DNA of 64,000 nucleotides from Macrotis lagotis (Eukaryota; Chordata; Mammalia; Peramelemorphia; Peramelidae), in NCBI RefSeq assembly GCF_037893015.1, contig NC_133658.1:286693719-286757718 (forward strand), written 5' to 3'. Position 1 is the first letter of the stretch. Each line of letters begins with the position of its first letter. Under the pieces are notes generated by a model that made no database searches, had not been told where the DNA came from, and was given only the letters and a program-made list of their open reading frames with translations. Of this stretch, positions 47,489 to 57,700 are shown one piece after another. The translations under genes were made by a program, and so were the position numbers.

Positions 47489-47804
47489 AGGAAGAAGGGT
47501 TGCTAATATTTGAGTTTTAGTCACAGGAAGATAACAGGAGAGGAACTTAATCCCAATGTATGCCAAATCAGCCAAAGGGCTAGAAACTAGAAACTTCCCC
47601 TTGAATGGAAGAGCAGATTCTTTGTTGATCATGATTTTATCTTCCCACAAACAAACCCTGGAGCATGTCCTTTCCTTGACCCACACCTTAACTCAATTCC
47701 ACCTTGTTCAGGTAAATTTGAGATCTGAGTCACATAATTTTATTCACAATAACTTGCTTTCTAGCCTAGGGCATGGCAATTTAGTTCTGTTTTTTGAGGG
47801 AAGA

Positions 47805-47943
47805 GTAGTAGACTGCTTAACAAATATTTATTAATTGATTGAGAAGCTAATTCCTTCTCTCCCTTGCTAAGGAAGCAACTGGAAACTGGGCTTCTGAATG
47901 TTAGCATGCCTTTCCCAGAAAAGAAAGTCTTGATCTCAGGACA
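47805..47943 (+). repeat. Direct duplication, copy 2
   Basis: Matches copy 1 through gaaagtcttgatctcagga, with about six extra bases in cttctgaatgttagc. Confidence 0.9.
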
Positions 47944-47954
47944 GGGCCTTCAAA

Positions 47955-48300
47955 TCCTTGGAAACAATGATTATGACCCCCTAGTTTAAACATTTACTCC
48001 TTTTCTTTATCTGATCCTCCCACAGCATGGCCTGAAGAACCTTCACTGTCCTGATTGCCCTGCTCTGGACACATCAGCTGATCAATATCTTCCATAAACT
48101 GTAATGTCAAGAATTAAAAACAACACCCGAGCTGTGGTCTGAGAAAGACTGAGAACTGTGGCCCTGGTCCTGTCACTTCTCCAATCCTGTGCTTGCCAAA
48201 AGCAGTTCAAGTTTACACTAGCTTTTTGACATATCTTACTGCTAACTCACATTGAATTTGCAGTCCACTAAGACCTTAGATTTTTTTCAGAAAAAAATCC
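47955..48300 (-). mobile_element. L3/CR1-like relic
   Basis: ttgccctgctctggacacat-type segment (gattgccctgctctggacac), gagctgtggtctgaga, ttgaatttgcagtccactaa. Confidence 0.75.
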
Positions 48301-48329
48301 CGTTGATCAGTCATTTATATTTGTTCTAT

Positions 48330-48530
48330 CATGTCCTACAGTTCATGACTCCGTTTCTGGTTTTCTTAGCAAAGATACTGGAGTGGTTTTCCAATTCATT
48401 TTACAGATGAGGAAATTGAGGCAGAGATAAGTGACTTGCCGAGGGTCACACAGCTAGTGTTTGAGGCTGGATTTTAATTCAGTTCTTCCTGACTCCAATT
48501 CAGGCTCTAATGGCTTCCTAGCACTTCTAT
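48330..48530 (-). mobile_element. MAR1-type long SINE, shortened
   Basis: tagcaaagatactggagtgg, tttacagatgaggaaattga, gagggtcacacagctagtgt. Confidence 0.8.
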
Positions 48531-48534
48531 CACT

Positions 48535-48880
48535 TCCCTATCATTTACTTGGCTTTTAAAGTCCTTCCTCACCCCACTGCTCCCACTTTTCTAGTCTTCT
48601 TACAACTTACTCCCCAACTTGTATTCTGTGATCCATGACATTGGCTTCCTTGCTGACACTTTATATCCCATTTCCCTGAATTTTAGCTAGCTGTCCCTGT
48701 CCTTAGAATTCTCTCCTTCTTCCTTTCTACATCCTGGTTTCCCTGACTTCCTTCAAGTTCCAGCTAAATCCTCATCTTCTGAATTCCCTAATTCTAAGAA
48801 TTCTAAGATTCCCCAATCTTCCTCAACGCTAGTTTGCCAGTCTTTTTGATTTATGTCTTCCCACTGGACTGTGATGACTC
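48535..48880 (+). mobile_element. L2 LINE 3' relic
   Basis: cttggcttttaaagtccttc, ccctgacttccttcaagttc, cccactggactgtgatga. Confidence 0.7.
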
Positions 48881-48884
48881 TGGA

Positions 48885-48995
48885 AAAGAAAATGCCGCTG
48901 ATGATACTGCCTCACTTAAATCCAATTCACTTGCAAGTCAAGACATCACCCTCCTGATGTCATTGGTCCTCTTTGATCAGGAGGGATGAACAACA
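48885..48995 (+). mobile_element. Tail of marsupial SINE (ggatgaacaac type)
   Basis: atccaattcacttgcaagtc, ctcctgatgtcattggtcct, gggatgaacaacag. Confidence 0.7.
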
Positions 48996-49049
48996 GCCTG
49001 CCTATCCCCAATTTATCTTGTCAATATCTTATTTGAAAATAGCTGTTTT

Positions 49050-49200
49050 GGGGCAGCTAGGTGGTACAGTGGATAAAGCACCAGCCTTGGAGTCAGGAAT
49101 ACCTGGGTTCAAATCCAGTCTCAGACACTTAATAATTACCTAGCTTTGTGGCCTTGGGCAAGCCACTTAACCCCATTGCCTTGCAAAAACCTAAAAAAAA
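49050..49200 (+). mobile_element. Short marsupial SINE with 14-bp TSD
   Basis: AAAATAGCTGTTTT at 49036-49049 and 49201-49214. Confidence 0.96.
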
Positions 49201-49214
49201 AAAATAGCTGTTTT

Positions 49215-49978
49215 CATGATCTTCCCCATTAAACTGTAAGAGCATTGAGATCAGGGACTGTTTTAGTCTTTCCTTGTATCCTCAGCTCTTAACCTGGAAA
49301 ATAGTAAGAGCTTCATTAATGTTTGCTGACTGTCTGACCAATTGAATGACTATGCTTTAAGACTGGCCAATCAATCAACTTTTAATTTATCTAATTATCC
49401 TTTCATCTAGTGGATATTTCTACAAGTAGACAAGAAAACTGAAAGATTGGACAGAGATAAGCCAATTAGAATCACATAGTCTTGGTTACATGGCCCCTCC
49501 AGGAAATCCTCTGGTCCCATGAGGTACCAAAGATGACAACGAGCAAAGGAAGGTCTGGTTCAAGTCTCCTGGACCCAGAAGAGCTCTTCAATTGGGGGTG
49601 GGGGGATGAAACCAAAGAGCAACAAAGACAGAAGCACTGTTGATGGAATTAAGCTAGTCCTACAAATGTATGTTAGGTTAATCTGATTTATTATTATGGA
49701 AGCAGAGAGTACATTTCTTTTGATTTTCTAGGTAGGGACCTAGAAATTAGTTGAATTCTTTTGTTTTCAGAGGAAACTTTGGTTGGAAGATAGTGGGTAA
49801 GGAGTTGGTTTTGGTTTTGTTTTAAAGAAAATCTCCATTATTGGAACAAACCTTATAAATCCAGAGAAGTGACTTACCCAAGGTCACATAGGTAGTAAAT
49901 GAAAAAGCCAAAATATGAATCCATGTCCCCTCAATTCCAAATCTAATACTCATTCCATAATACCACCCTGGTGGTCTT
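49215..49978. other. Intergenic, partly MIR-derived
   Basis: An L2/MIR-type tail at 49240-49345 and a minus MIR fragment at about 49855-49970. The rest is unclassified. Confidence 0.5.
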
Positions 49979-49990
49979 CAAGAACTATTA

Positions 49991-50157
49991 TGGCCAGAGG
50001 GTGGCTAGGTGGTGCAGTGGATAGAGCACCAGCCCTGGAGTCAGGAGTACCTGAGTTCAAATCCAGCCACAGACACTTAATAATTACCTAGCTGTGTGGC
50101 CTTGGGCAAGCCACTTAACCCCATTTGCCTTGCAAAACCCTTTTAAAAAAAAAAAAA
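49991..50157 (+). mobile_element. Short marsupial SINE with 11-bp TSD and extra 5' bases
   Basis: AAGAACTATTA at 49980-49990 and 50158-50168. Eight or nine non-SINE bases (tggccagag) precede the head. Confidence 0.92.
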
Positions 50158-50169
50158 AAGAACTATTAG

Positions 50170-50590
50170 ACCCAGAAAAGTCATCAGTCTGTAAACATAG
50201 ATATGCTGATCCTTGGGAAAGAGACTTATACCTTGGACAGGTCACTTCTTCATGACCCAGACACTTAAGAGGATAAATTTCAGAGAAAATATCCATTTGT
50301 ATTTCCTCACCAGGAACTTTCTACATAAATGAAGTTACAGGTCTAGTTTAAAATAAAGAAATAAATTAACTCACCATCAATCTCTCAATCCAAGAAAACT
50401 AGTTTTTAGAGGGTTGGCTAATGTTTATACCACTGGGCATAACCATCAGGAATCTCAGATCACCTCCCCACCTAAATATCAGAAGAAGATTTCAATAGAA
50501 GTCTAGAGAGGCAGAGCAAAGATTATAGGTAAAGAAATTGAAGGCCAGAGAAGTCAAGTAATTTGGCCAAAATCACTTGACTCATACAGA
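50170..50590. other. Intergenic, unclassified
   Basis: No gene or clear repeat apart from a MIR-like minus fragment at about 50525-50580. Confidence 0.5.
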
Positions 50591-50608
50591 ATTGGAAAGG
50601 GCCTTAGA

Positions 50609-51111
50609 GCCTGGAAAGACTTACATGAGCTGATGCTGAGTGAAATGAGCAATCCAAACTAGAAGAACATTTTACACATCAACCACAAGATGGGGTGATG
50701 ATCAACTATGATGGCCTTGTTCAATTCAGCAGTGCAATAATCAAAGACAATTCTAAAAGATTTGTGAAGGGAAATAACATCATATCCAGAGAAAGAACTG
50801 TGAAGTTTAAATGCAGACCAAAGCTTAATATCTTCAATTTTTAAAAGTTGTCTTATGTATTATGTCTTTTTTTCTCTCCAATTTTTTTCTTCCATTTTGA
50901 TTTGATTCTTCTTTCACAACGTGATTGATATGGATCTATGTTTAGCAAAGTTACACATGTAGAACCTACATTAGATTGCGTTCTATCAGGAGAAGGGGGG
51001 GAGGAAAGAGAAGGAGGGGAAATGTAAAAATCAAAACCTTACAAAAAACAAGAGATTGATGGAAACAATTGTAGTATGTAGTTGGAAAAGCAAACAAATT
51101 TTTAAATTTAA
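50609..51111 (+). mobile_element. L1 3' end, 5'-truncated, with TSD
   Basis: cctggaaagacttacatgag to the 3'UTR. Flanks AAAGGGCCTTAGA (50596-50608) and AAAGGGCTTAGA (51112-51123). The insertion split an L3/MIR3-type tail (attggaaagggccttagag). Confidence 0.85.
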
Positions 51112-51266
51112 AAAGGGCTTAGAACAGAGAATCAAAGGGTTAGAGCTGGAAAGGGCCTTAGAACAGAGAATTTCAGATTTTAAAGGGATCTTAGAAAAGA
51201 ATGGTAGAGTTGAAAACAATATAGATAATATGTATTCCAAATCAAGCATTTTAAAAATCAGGAAAC

Positions 51267-51415
51267 GGGGAGGCTAGGTGGCACAGTGGATAGAGCACCG
51301 GCCCTGGAGTCAGGAGGACCTGACTTCAAAGCTGGCCTCAAACACTTAATAATTACCTAGCTGTGTGACCTTGGACAAGTCACTTAATCCCTTTGCCTTA
51401 CAAACCTCCTCCTAA
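51267..51415 (+). mobile_element. Short marsupial SINE with 14-bp TSD
   Basis: AAAAATCAGGAAAC at 51253-51266 and 51416-51429. Confidence 0.96.
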
Positions 51416-51429
51416 AAAAATCAGGAAAC

Positions 51430-51990
51430 AGAGGACCATAGAGGAGAAGAGCTTTGCTAAAGGTATCTCAATAAGTTTATTGTTGATCTAAGACTAGAAA
51501 TTATTTCTTTGCTAGATTCTAGTTGTGACTGGAACCACAATCCTCCTAACTCACCCCTTGTTCCTTCCAGTAGAGTCCGCTGCCTCTCCATAGCTCATTC
51601 AACAAGGGCTGGCTATGTGTGTTCATAGATGTAATCAACCTAGGTAGAACACAGAGAGGTGGAAATCCAAATCCCTGTCCTCAATGGACTCCAAGGCTAG
51701 CCTGAGAGAAGAAATAGCGAACAAAACTAGAAGCAATTAAATCAGGATTCTGGCCTACTGCTGGGCAGTATATGTAAGCACAAAAGACCTGAGACTTAGC
51801 TACATCAAACCAGCTCAAAACATCCTGCCTGCACCACCTCTATTCAGTGATTTGGGGCAGAAGAGCCCTTTCCTCTCTCCCACATTCCCCTCAGTGTGCC
51901 CAACTCAGTGAACACAACTATGATCTCCCCTCCCCTTCCAGACTTCCCTTCGTGGTACCCATGTCCCAATGTCATTGGATTAGATGTTGC
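51430..51990. other. Intergenic, unclassified
   Basis: Nothing recognised; ends in a MIR3/CR1-like tail at about 51972. Confidence 0.5.
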
Positions 51991-51993
51991 CTA

Positions 51994-52157
51994 AAGTCTC
52001 TTCCAGTTCTGCCATTCTCTGTTCTGAGGCATCTTCCAGCTCTGAAATTCTGTTCTCAGGCATCATCTATCTCTGAAATTCTCTGTTCTGAGGTCTCTTT
52101 CCAGGGCTAACATTTTTGTGTCCTGAGGCCCCTTCCAGCTCTAACACTCTAGGATTC
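51994..52157. repeat. Minisatellite, about 33-bp period, five degenerate units
   Basis: Units have the form cttccagctctgaaattctg plus ttctgagg. The unit resembles the MIR3/CR1-type SINE tail that immediately precedes it. Confidence 0.8.
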
Positions 52158-52304
52158 CTCTTCTAATAGTCTATGCTTTGCGGTTTCTTTCTGTTTGGCC
52201 ATTATGTTTGATGCTCTGTCCTTTCCAATTCTGGAATACTGCAATTTCTACAATTAAGTGCTAGCTTATTGAGAACAACAAACTCACCTGAATTATTAGT
52301 GTTG

Positions 52305-52395
52305 GGTCTCTGAAGCAGTCACCTTTGACTCCAGAGTACGAATAAGGACCCCTGGGTCCCATTCAAGCCCTTAGATGCTGCCCAATTTATACCTC
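52305..52395 (+). repeat. 91-bp inverted repeat, left arm
   Basis: Reverse-complementary to 52945-53035 at 87 of 91 positions (GGTCTCTGAAGCAGTCA outer end). Confidence 0.95.
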
Positions 52396-52719
52396 TTTTC
52401 TCATCCAGGAAGAACAATAAAACTAAGGTCTCTATACAAACTGTTTAATCCTGGGAATCTTGTCCAACTTTCAGCCCCCAGACTCATGGCTTTGATCAGT
52501 TTCCAGTTGTCCATCTTTAGCCCTTTTTCCTCCTTCCTCATCTGAATCTTTGGGGAAAGAGTTCAGGGGAATGGTCTATTCAAATTCACTTATCTAATAG
52601 TGAAGATAGCTGTCAGGTTAACCAGATTCTAGGGCTGGGGAGGAAAATTTGGGAAGAGGACAGGGATATGCTGGTAAATGATTAACAAACAGCTCTCTAA
52701 ACGGCACTGATACACTTTT

Positions 52720-52833
52720 TTTTGGTTTTTGCAAGGCAATGGGGTTAAGTGACTTGCCCAAGGTCACACAGCTAGGTAATTATTACGTGTCTGAGGCTGG
52801 ATTTGAACTCAGGTACTCCTGACTTCAAGGCTA
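52720..52833 (-). mobile_element. Short marsupial SINE, minus, head-truncated, 10-bp TSD
   Basis: ATACACTTTT at 52710-52719 and 52834-52843. It sits in the spacer of the inverted repeat. Confidence 0.92.
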
Positions 52834-52944
52834 ATACACTTTTAAATTTAATCTGCACTATTAACTTTTTCTCCATCACTTTGAAGTCTAGGCAATCAAG
52901 AAAATAATAAATTAAATCCTGATTTATAGCAGTTTCTGATTTCT

Positions 52945-53035
52945 GAGGTATAAATTGAGCAGCATCTAAGGGCTTCAATGTGACCCAGGGGTCCTTATTC
53001 GTACTCTGGAGTCAAAGATGACTGCTTCAGAGACC
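52945..53035 (-). repeat. 91-bp inverted repeat, right arm
   Basis: Partner of 52305-52395; spacer 549 bp including the SINE at 52720. Confidence 0.95.
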
Positions 53036-53139
53036 TGGAACCATCGGTTCTTGGTAGATTATCCCTTCAGTGACTCAAGATTGACTCATAATATAGCACT
53101 TAGCATGGTACCCATACTAAGCATTTAATAAATACTGAA

Positions 53140-53950
53140 TGAAGTATGGGTGTATGCAATAACAATTAATGCTAACCAAGCCCAAAATACCATTCTGGAT
53201 GCTAGAGTAATTAAAAATGTCAATCATAAAATGATAGGAACCTAGATCTGGAGCTGAAAGATAAGACCTGTTCTCAGGAAATTTACAGTCTAATAAGGGA
53301 TATGCCACAACTAGAACTAGCTTTAATAAACAATATTATATGATAAGTGTATAAGAGAGTTATAAAACAAGTCAAGTCAGAGATTGGAGGACTGTCACTG
53401 GTTCAAAAATTAGGAATGGCTTCATCCAGGAGGTGACACTTGAATTGGGTTTTAAGACATGGGTACAAAGTCATCAGAGGAAAAGTGGTGATTTTTTCTG
53501 ATGTCTGGGTAAGACCCTGACACAGAGGAAGGGAACAGAGTATGTTTGAAGAGCAGAGAGTCATGTGTAGAGATGTAGGAGAATAAGGTGAGAGAAGACT
53601 ACCACAGTATGGTATGGCATCCTTAGATTAAAAAGACCTTAAAACCTGGGCATACCTCATGACAGACAGGAGTTTGGGAGGTAAAAGGGAGCCATGGAAG
53701 AATTTTGAGCAGGAAAGTGGTATGATCTGTACAAAGTGCAGCATGTAAGTAGTGAAGTATGATGGAAAGAACCTTCTTTCCTGTTCAGTCAGGACCCTAT
53801 CTCTAATACCCTAATACTAGGTCTGCCATGAATTCACTAGATGAACCTGACTAAATCATTCCTTTCTTGGGGGTTAGTCTCACCATCTGTAAAGTGAGAG
53901 CAGGGTAAGATGAAGTAGACTAATATCCTTTCATCTCACACAGAGACTGC
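53140..53950. mobile_element. Ancient mammal-wide repeat blocks
   Basis: ctcaggaaatttacagtcta at 53275, ggcttcatccaggaggtgac at about 53418 and gggagccatggaagaatttt at 53689, in the order found in an ancient mammal-wide repeat whose class I leave unnamed. A MIR-like block follows at about 53850-53930. Confidence 0.5.
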
Positions 53951-53972
53951 ATCTATGTGAAATAGAAAAAGG

Positions 53973-53975
<3 letters not shown>

Positions 53976-54014
<39 letters not shown>
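53976..54014. repeat. (GT)n microsatellite
   Basis: About 19 GT units, 150 bp upstream of the SLC2A6 promoter region. Confidence 0.97.
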
Positions 54015-54017
<3 letters not shown>

Positions 54018-54169
54018 AGAAAGACAGAGACAGACAGATAGACAGAGAATGGAGGAAGGGATAGTATGACAAATGAGAGGAGGTCTTAGATACATTCCTA
54101 AATTGGGAAACTCTCACCAACTCCACCTAACCAGCTGGCCCTGACAAGGAACATCAGAACAGGTTCTGT

Positions 54170-54627
54170 TCCTCCTCATTGGTGCTGACTGAGCAGCACA
54201 GTTTTCCTAGGCAGCCAATCACAGTCAGATTTGGCCGGTCCAGAGAGAAGGAGAGAGGGGAGGGGCTAAAACGGATGGAGAAGCTTTGGTCCATCCCAGG
54301 AACCCAGTCACCCTGAATCCAGCTAGGGGACTTAGCATGCTCAGGGGTCTGGGTGTGGCCAGCGAAGAATGATTTTTTTTCCTCCGGTTTTTCTTTCCTC
54401 CAAAGGAACGGTTCACTACACCCTAAACCCTGCCCACTTCCTCTTTTGGGGGCTGTTTAAAGACAGGAGTTCTCCCTTCCCCCAGTCTCCCAGGACAGAG
54501 ATTTACTCCTACTAGAACCTGCCTTCTGAGGTCCTCTGGCTCACTCAAAAGGCCTTGGTATCTCAGAAACCTTCAGCATCAAAGGCACTGACAGGGATCT
54601 GGCAGGTGACTCCTGGACCCCATCACT
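54170..54627 (+). promoter_or_regulatory. SLC2A6: SLC2A6 proximal promoter and 5'UTR
   Basis: Seen in order: ATTGG (reverse CCAAT) at 54178-54182, CCAAT at 54215-54219, a G-rich Sp/KLF-like box at about 54255-54266, and a TATA-like TTTAAA at 54456-54461, which would place a start site near 54485-54495. The region is CpG-poor, so this is not a CpG-island promoter. The TSS is inferred, not demonstrated; a separate noncoding first exon further upstream cannot be excluded. Confidence 0.55.
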
Positions 54628-54716
54628 ATGGAGCAACCCCTTCTAGGAAGTGAGACACCAGATTATGAGACTTTCCCGGAAAGACCAGATCAGCAGCAAG
54701 AACAAAATTATATCAG
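54628..54716 (+). CDS. SLC2A6: SLC2A6 coding exon 1 (residues 1-30)
   Basis: The ATG at 54628 has A at -3 and G at +4, a strong Kozak context. An in-frame TGA at 54607-54609 lies just upstream, and there is no ATG between about 54470 and the start, so this start is firm. The exon encodes the cytosolic N-terminus with Q3-P4-L5-L6-G7, the di-leucine that in GLUT6/GLUT8 acts as an internalisation signal. It ends AG|GTAAGA, splitting the codon for R30 after two bases. Confidence 0.95.
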
Positions 54717-57700
54717 GTAAGAGATGGGAAGTGAGAGGGGTTCCGGGGAGAGTGAGGGAGTTGAGGTGCTTCTCTTTTCTCTTTAGGATAAAGATTCATG
54801 ACTCCTCTCTTCACCTTAGGGAAATCTAAATCCCAAAAGGCTAGGATTGACTACTTAGCCTGGATGTTCCAGGGCCCCTCTATAATTTGGCAATGTCCAA
54901 ACTGCTGACTGGCTTGCAGGGGTTGGCAACTCTGGGTCAAACCTAGGAAGGCCTGATGCTTCCTATCTGTAGGTGGTTCGGGCACTCTCTAGTGAGACAG
55001 GGCAAACAGAAAAATCTATTACCTATTGTATCTGGAAATGATGCCTTGCTTTCAAACAACCATCAAAATGACATGTATATGAATCTGCTTATCAAATATT
55101 AGGGGTGTACTGCATGGAACCATTCACTTGCTCTCATTTAAGAACAGGAAGCTTGCTGTCCTATGGGGAAACCCAGAGCCCATGATGTGACCTCACTAAA
55201 GCACAGACTCAGTGACTGGGGCTGAAAGAATTGTTAAATTGTTCATTGTTATTTAATTGTGTAGAAAGGGGTGAAATGGAATCAGGAAGACCAGAGTTCA
55301 AATCCTGATGCAGACATTTATTACCTATGTGACCTTGGGCAGTTTAACCCCATTGGATTCAGTTTCTTCACCTGTAGAATGAACTAGAGAAGAAAATGGC
55401 AAACCATTTCAGTATCTTTGCCTAGAAAATCCCATTTGGGGTCACAAAGATTCAGACACAAATCAACAACAATAATTAATGTTTATTTATACAACTGGGC
55501 TTTATTTGGGTTGGCTTATATTAAGACTGGAAATGACTGAACAAGAATAAATTGTAAAAAGTGCTCCTTTATATTGCACATTGAAATCTGTTTCTCTGTT
55601 CCTCAATCAAGGAGTGTGCATACAACCAGCTCTCCAAAAAAAAATTTTTTTAAATATATGTAGGGGCAGCTGGGTGGCACAATGGATAGAAGCCCTGGAG
55701 TCAGGAGGACCTGGGTTCAAATCTGACCTCAGACACTTAATAATTGCCTAGCTGTGTGAGCTTGGGCAAGTCACTTAATCCCATTGCCTTAAGTAAATAA
55801 AAAAATTAAAGTATTTGTAACGTACTTTTAAAGTTTAATCTATATCACTAATATTTTTCTCCATCACTTTCTTAAGTCGACAATAAAAAATAATAATGTC
55901 ACTTGCCAGTTTCCAAGGTGAAAATGTTCACACTAAAATTTTAATAATCAGTTCTCATGAGGCAGTATAAGTTGGTTCCAGCACATCCAGACAGTGACCC
56001 TACATCTGTCCAAATAAATATTTTCTGCTTCCTCTTCCATATGACAGCCTTTCAGAGAGTTGTAAGCAGTGTCTATCAGCCTTCCCACCAAGCCTTCTCT
56101 TCTCAAGACTAAACATCCTCAATTTCTTCACTCAGTCTTTACACAAATCATTATTCCAAAAAACAGTATCACTTTGATCACCTTCCTTCCTTTGGACACA
56201 TTCCAACTTACTAAGGTCTCTTTTAAACTATTGGTGAAAGAACTTAAGCTATGTGACTTTGTCCAAGTCGTTGACTTCTCTAGGCTCCATTTTTCCATTT
56301 ATAAATGAGGGGATCCATTCAGGCTATAATATTCTATGTCATACTTGAACTTCATGTGTGGTCTGAGATGTGGAAGAGATAATTGGTGTGGGTGAGGAGA
56401 ACTGGAAGCAGAGATGTGAGGTCTTACAGGTAGCCCTGTCTTGTTTCCTTTCTCCCCTTTCTTCCTTCCCTAGAACTCTGAAGAATAAGCGACTCTTCCT
56501 GGCTACTTTTGCAGCAGTGTTGGGAAATTTCAGTTTTGGCTATGCTATGGTCTACACTTCCCCAGTCATCCCAGCACTTGAGAGATCCCCCAACCCAGAT
56601 TTACGAATGAACGACTCAGAGTCATCCTGGTTTGGGGTAAGGATCCCCTGGGTTCAGGATGTCTTGGGAAAAAAAATCTCTTTTTGTTCCTAGCCCATAG
56701 CCTGGGGTTGACTGAGGAGCCCAGGAAGGGCTACCTTTTACCCTTCCATACTTATTTCTCCTGGAGAAGCCCCTAGGACTTTTCTTTTTATTCCCTAACT
56801 TCTGTGGGTTTTCCAGAATCTCTTTGCATTCCACCCCTCCTGCCCCAACATATCTTTTGGGAAAATTCTGCAAAGAAATGAAAGTAAGAAATGCAAGTGA
56901 TCTGAATTCCTGTAAGTTGCTAGTACTATGCAAGGTCATGATTTAAATTTATTCTATTTCCCCTTTCCCCCCAAGATTGGAGCCCAAGACAGAGCAGACA
57001 CCCCTTCCTCACCCCCACCCCAAACAAACAGGAGGCACCCATAAAGTGACATTCTAGGCTTGGGGGATTCCAAATTTGAACTTGCCAAGGGGCTCTTCAG
57101 GTATATTGCCTAGCATATTTGGGTGGGTGGGGTACTCCACCCAGTGATGGGAAGGAGAGGGTCCCTACTCAAGTAAGCCAGGTCTGGATAGGATCAGTCC
57201 ATGGGGTCCCCTTTCTTCACAGTCTATATTCACCTTGGGAGCAGCTGCTGGTGGCCTCAGCGCCATGGTCCTCAACGATCTCCTGGGCAGGAAACTCAGC
57301 ATCATGTTCTCTGCCGTGCCTTCAGTTATTGGCTATGCCCTCATGGCTGGAGCTCAGAAGCTATGGATGCTCTTGCTGGGAAGACTTCTGACTGGCTTCG
57401 CAGGAGGTCTCACAGCAGCCTGTATCCCAGTAAGGACAATTCCTTGAGCTATCCTTGCGTCCTAGAAAGGACATGTCCCAGGGACATTGGGGGAAGACTA
57501 ATCAGCCTAAATGAATTGAGATTTTATCTTCCCCTTTGTTATCAAAGCAAATTACTGATAAGTTTTAACAGAAATTTTCCAATTCATAGATATTAACAGA
57601 AGTAAAATGGTAGCTCTATTTTTCCATTAACCTGCTGCATGATTTTGAATAAGCTTTTCCTTTCTGGGCCTCAGTTTCTCCATTCATAAAATGAGTGAGT

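Larger units (their letters stand above)
54717..56473 (+). other. SLC2A6 intron 1
   Basis: This 1,757-bp intron holds a MAR1-type SINE (55265-55475), a short SINE (55663-55815), a relic related to the inverted-repeat region at 52.8 kb (55827-55930) and an L3/CR1-like relic (about 55980-56240). Nothing else is recognised. Confidence 0.85.

Noticed and set aside
57119..57596. Alternative frames overlapping SLC2A6 exon 3
   Set aside because: The frame joining exons 2 and 4 encodes the transporter; the other frames have no conservation signature.
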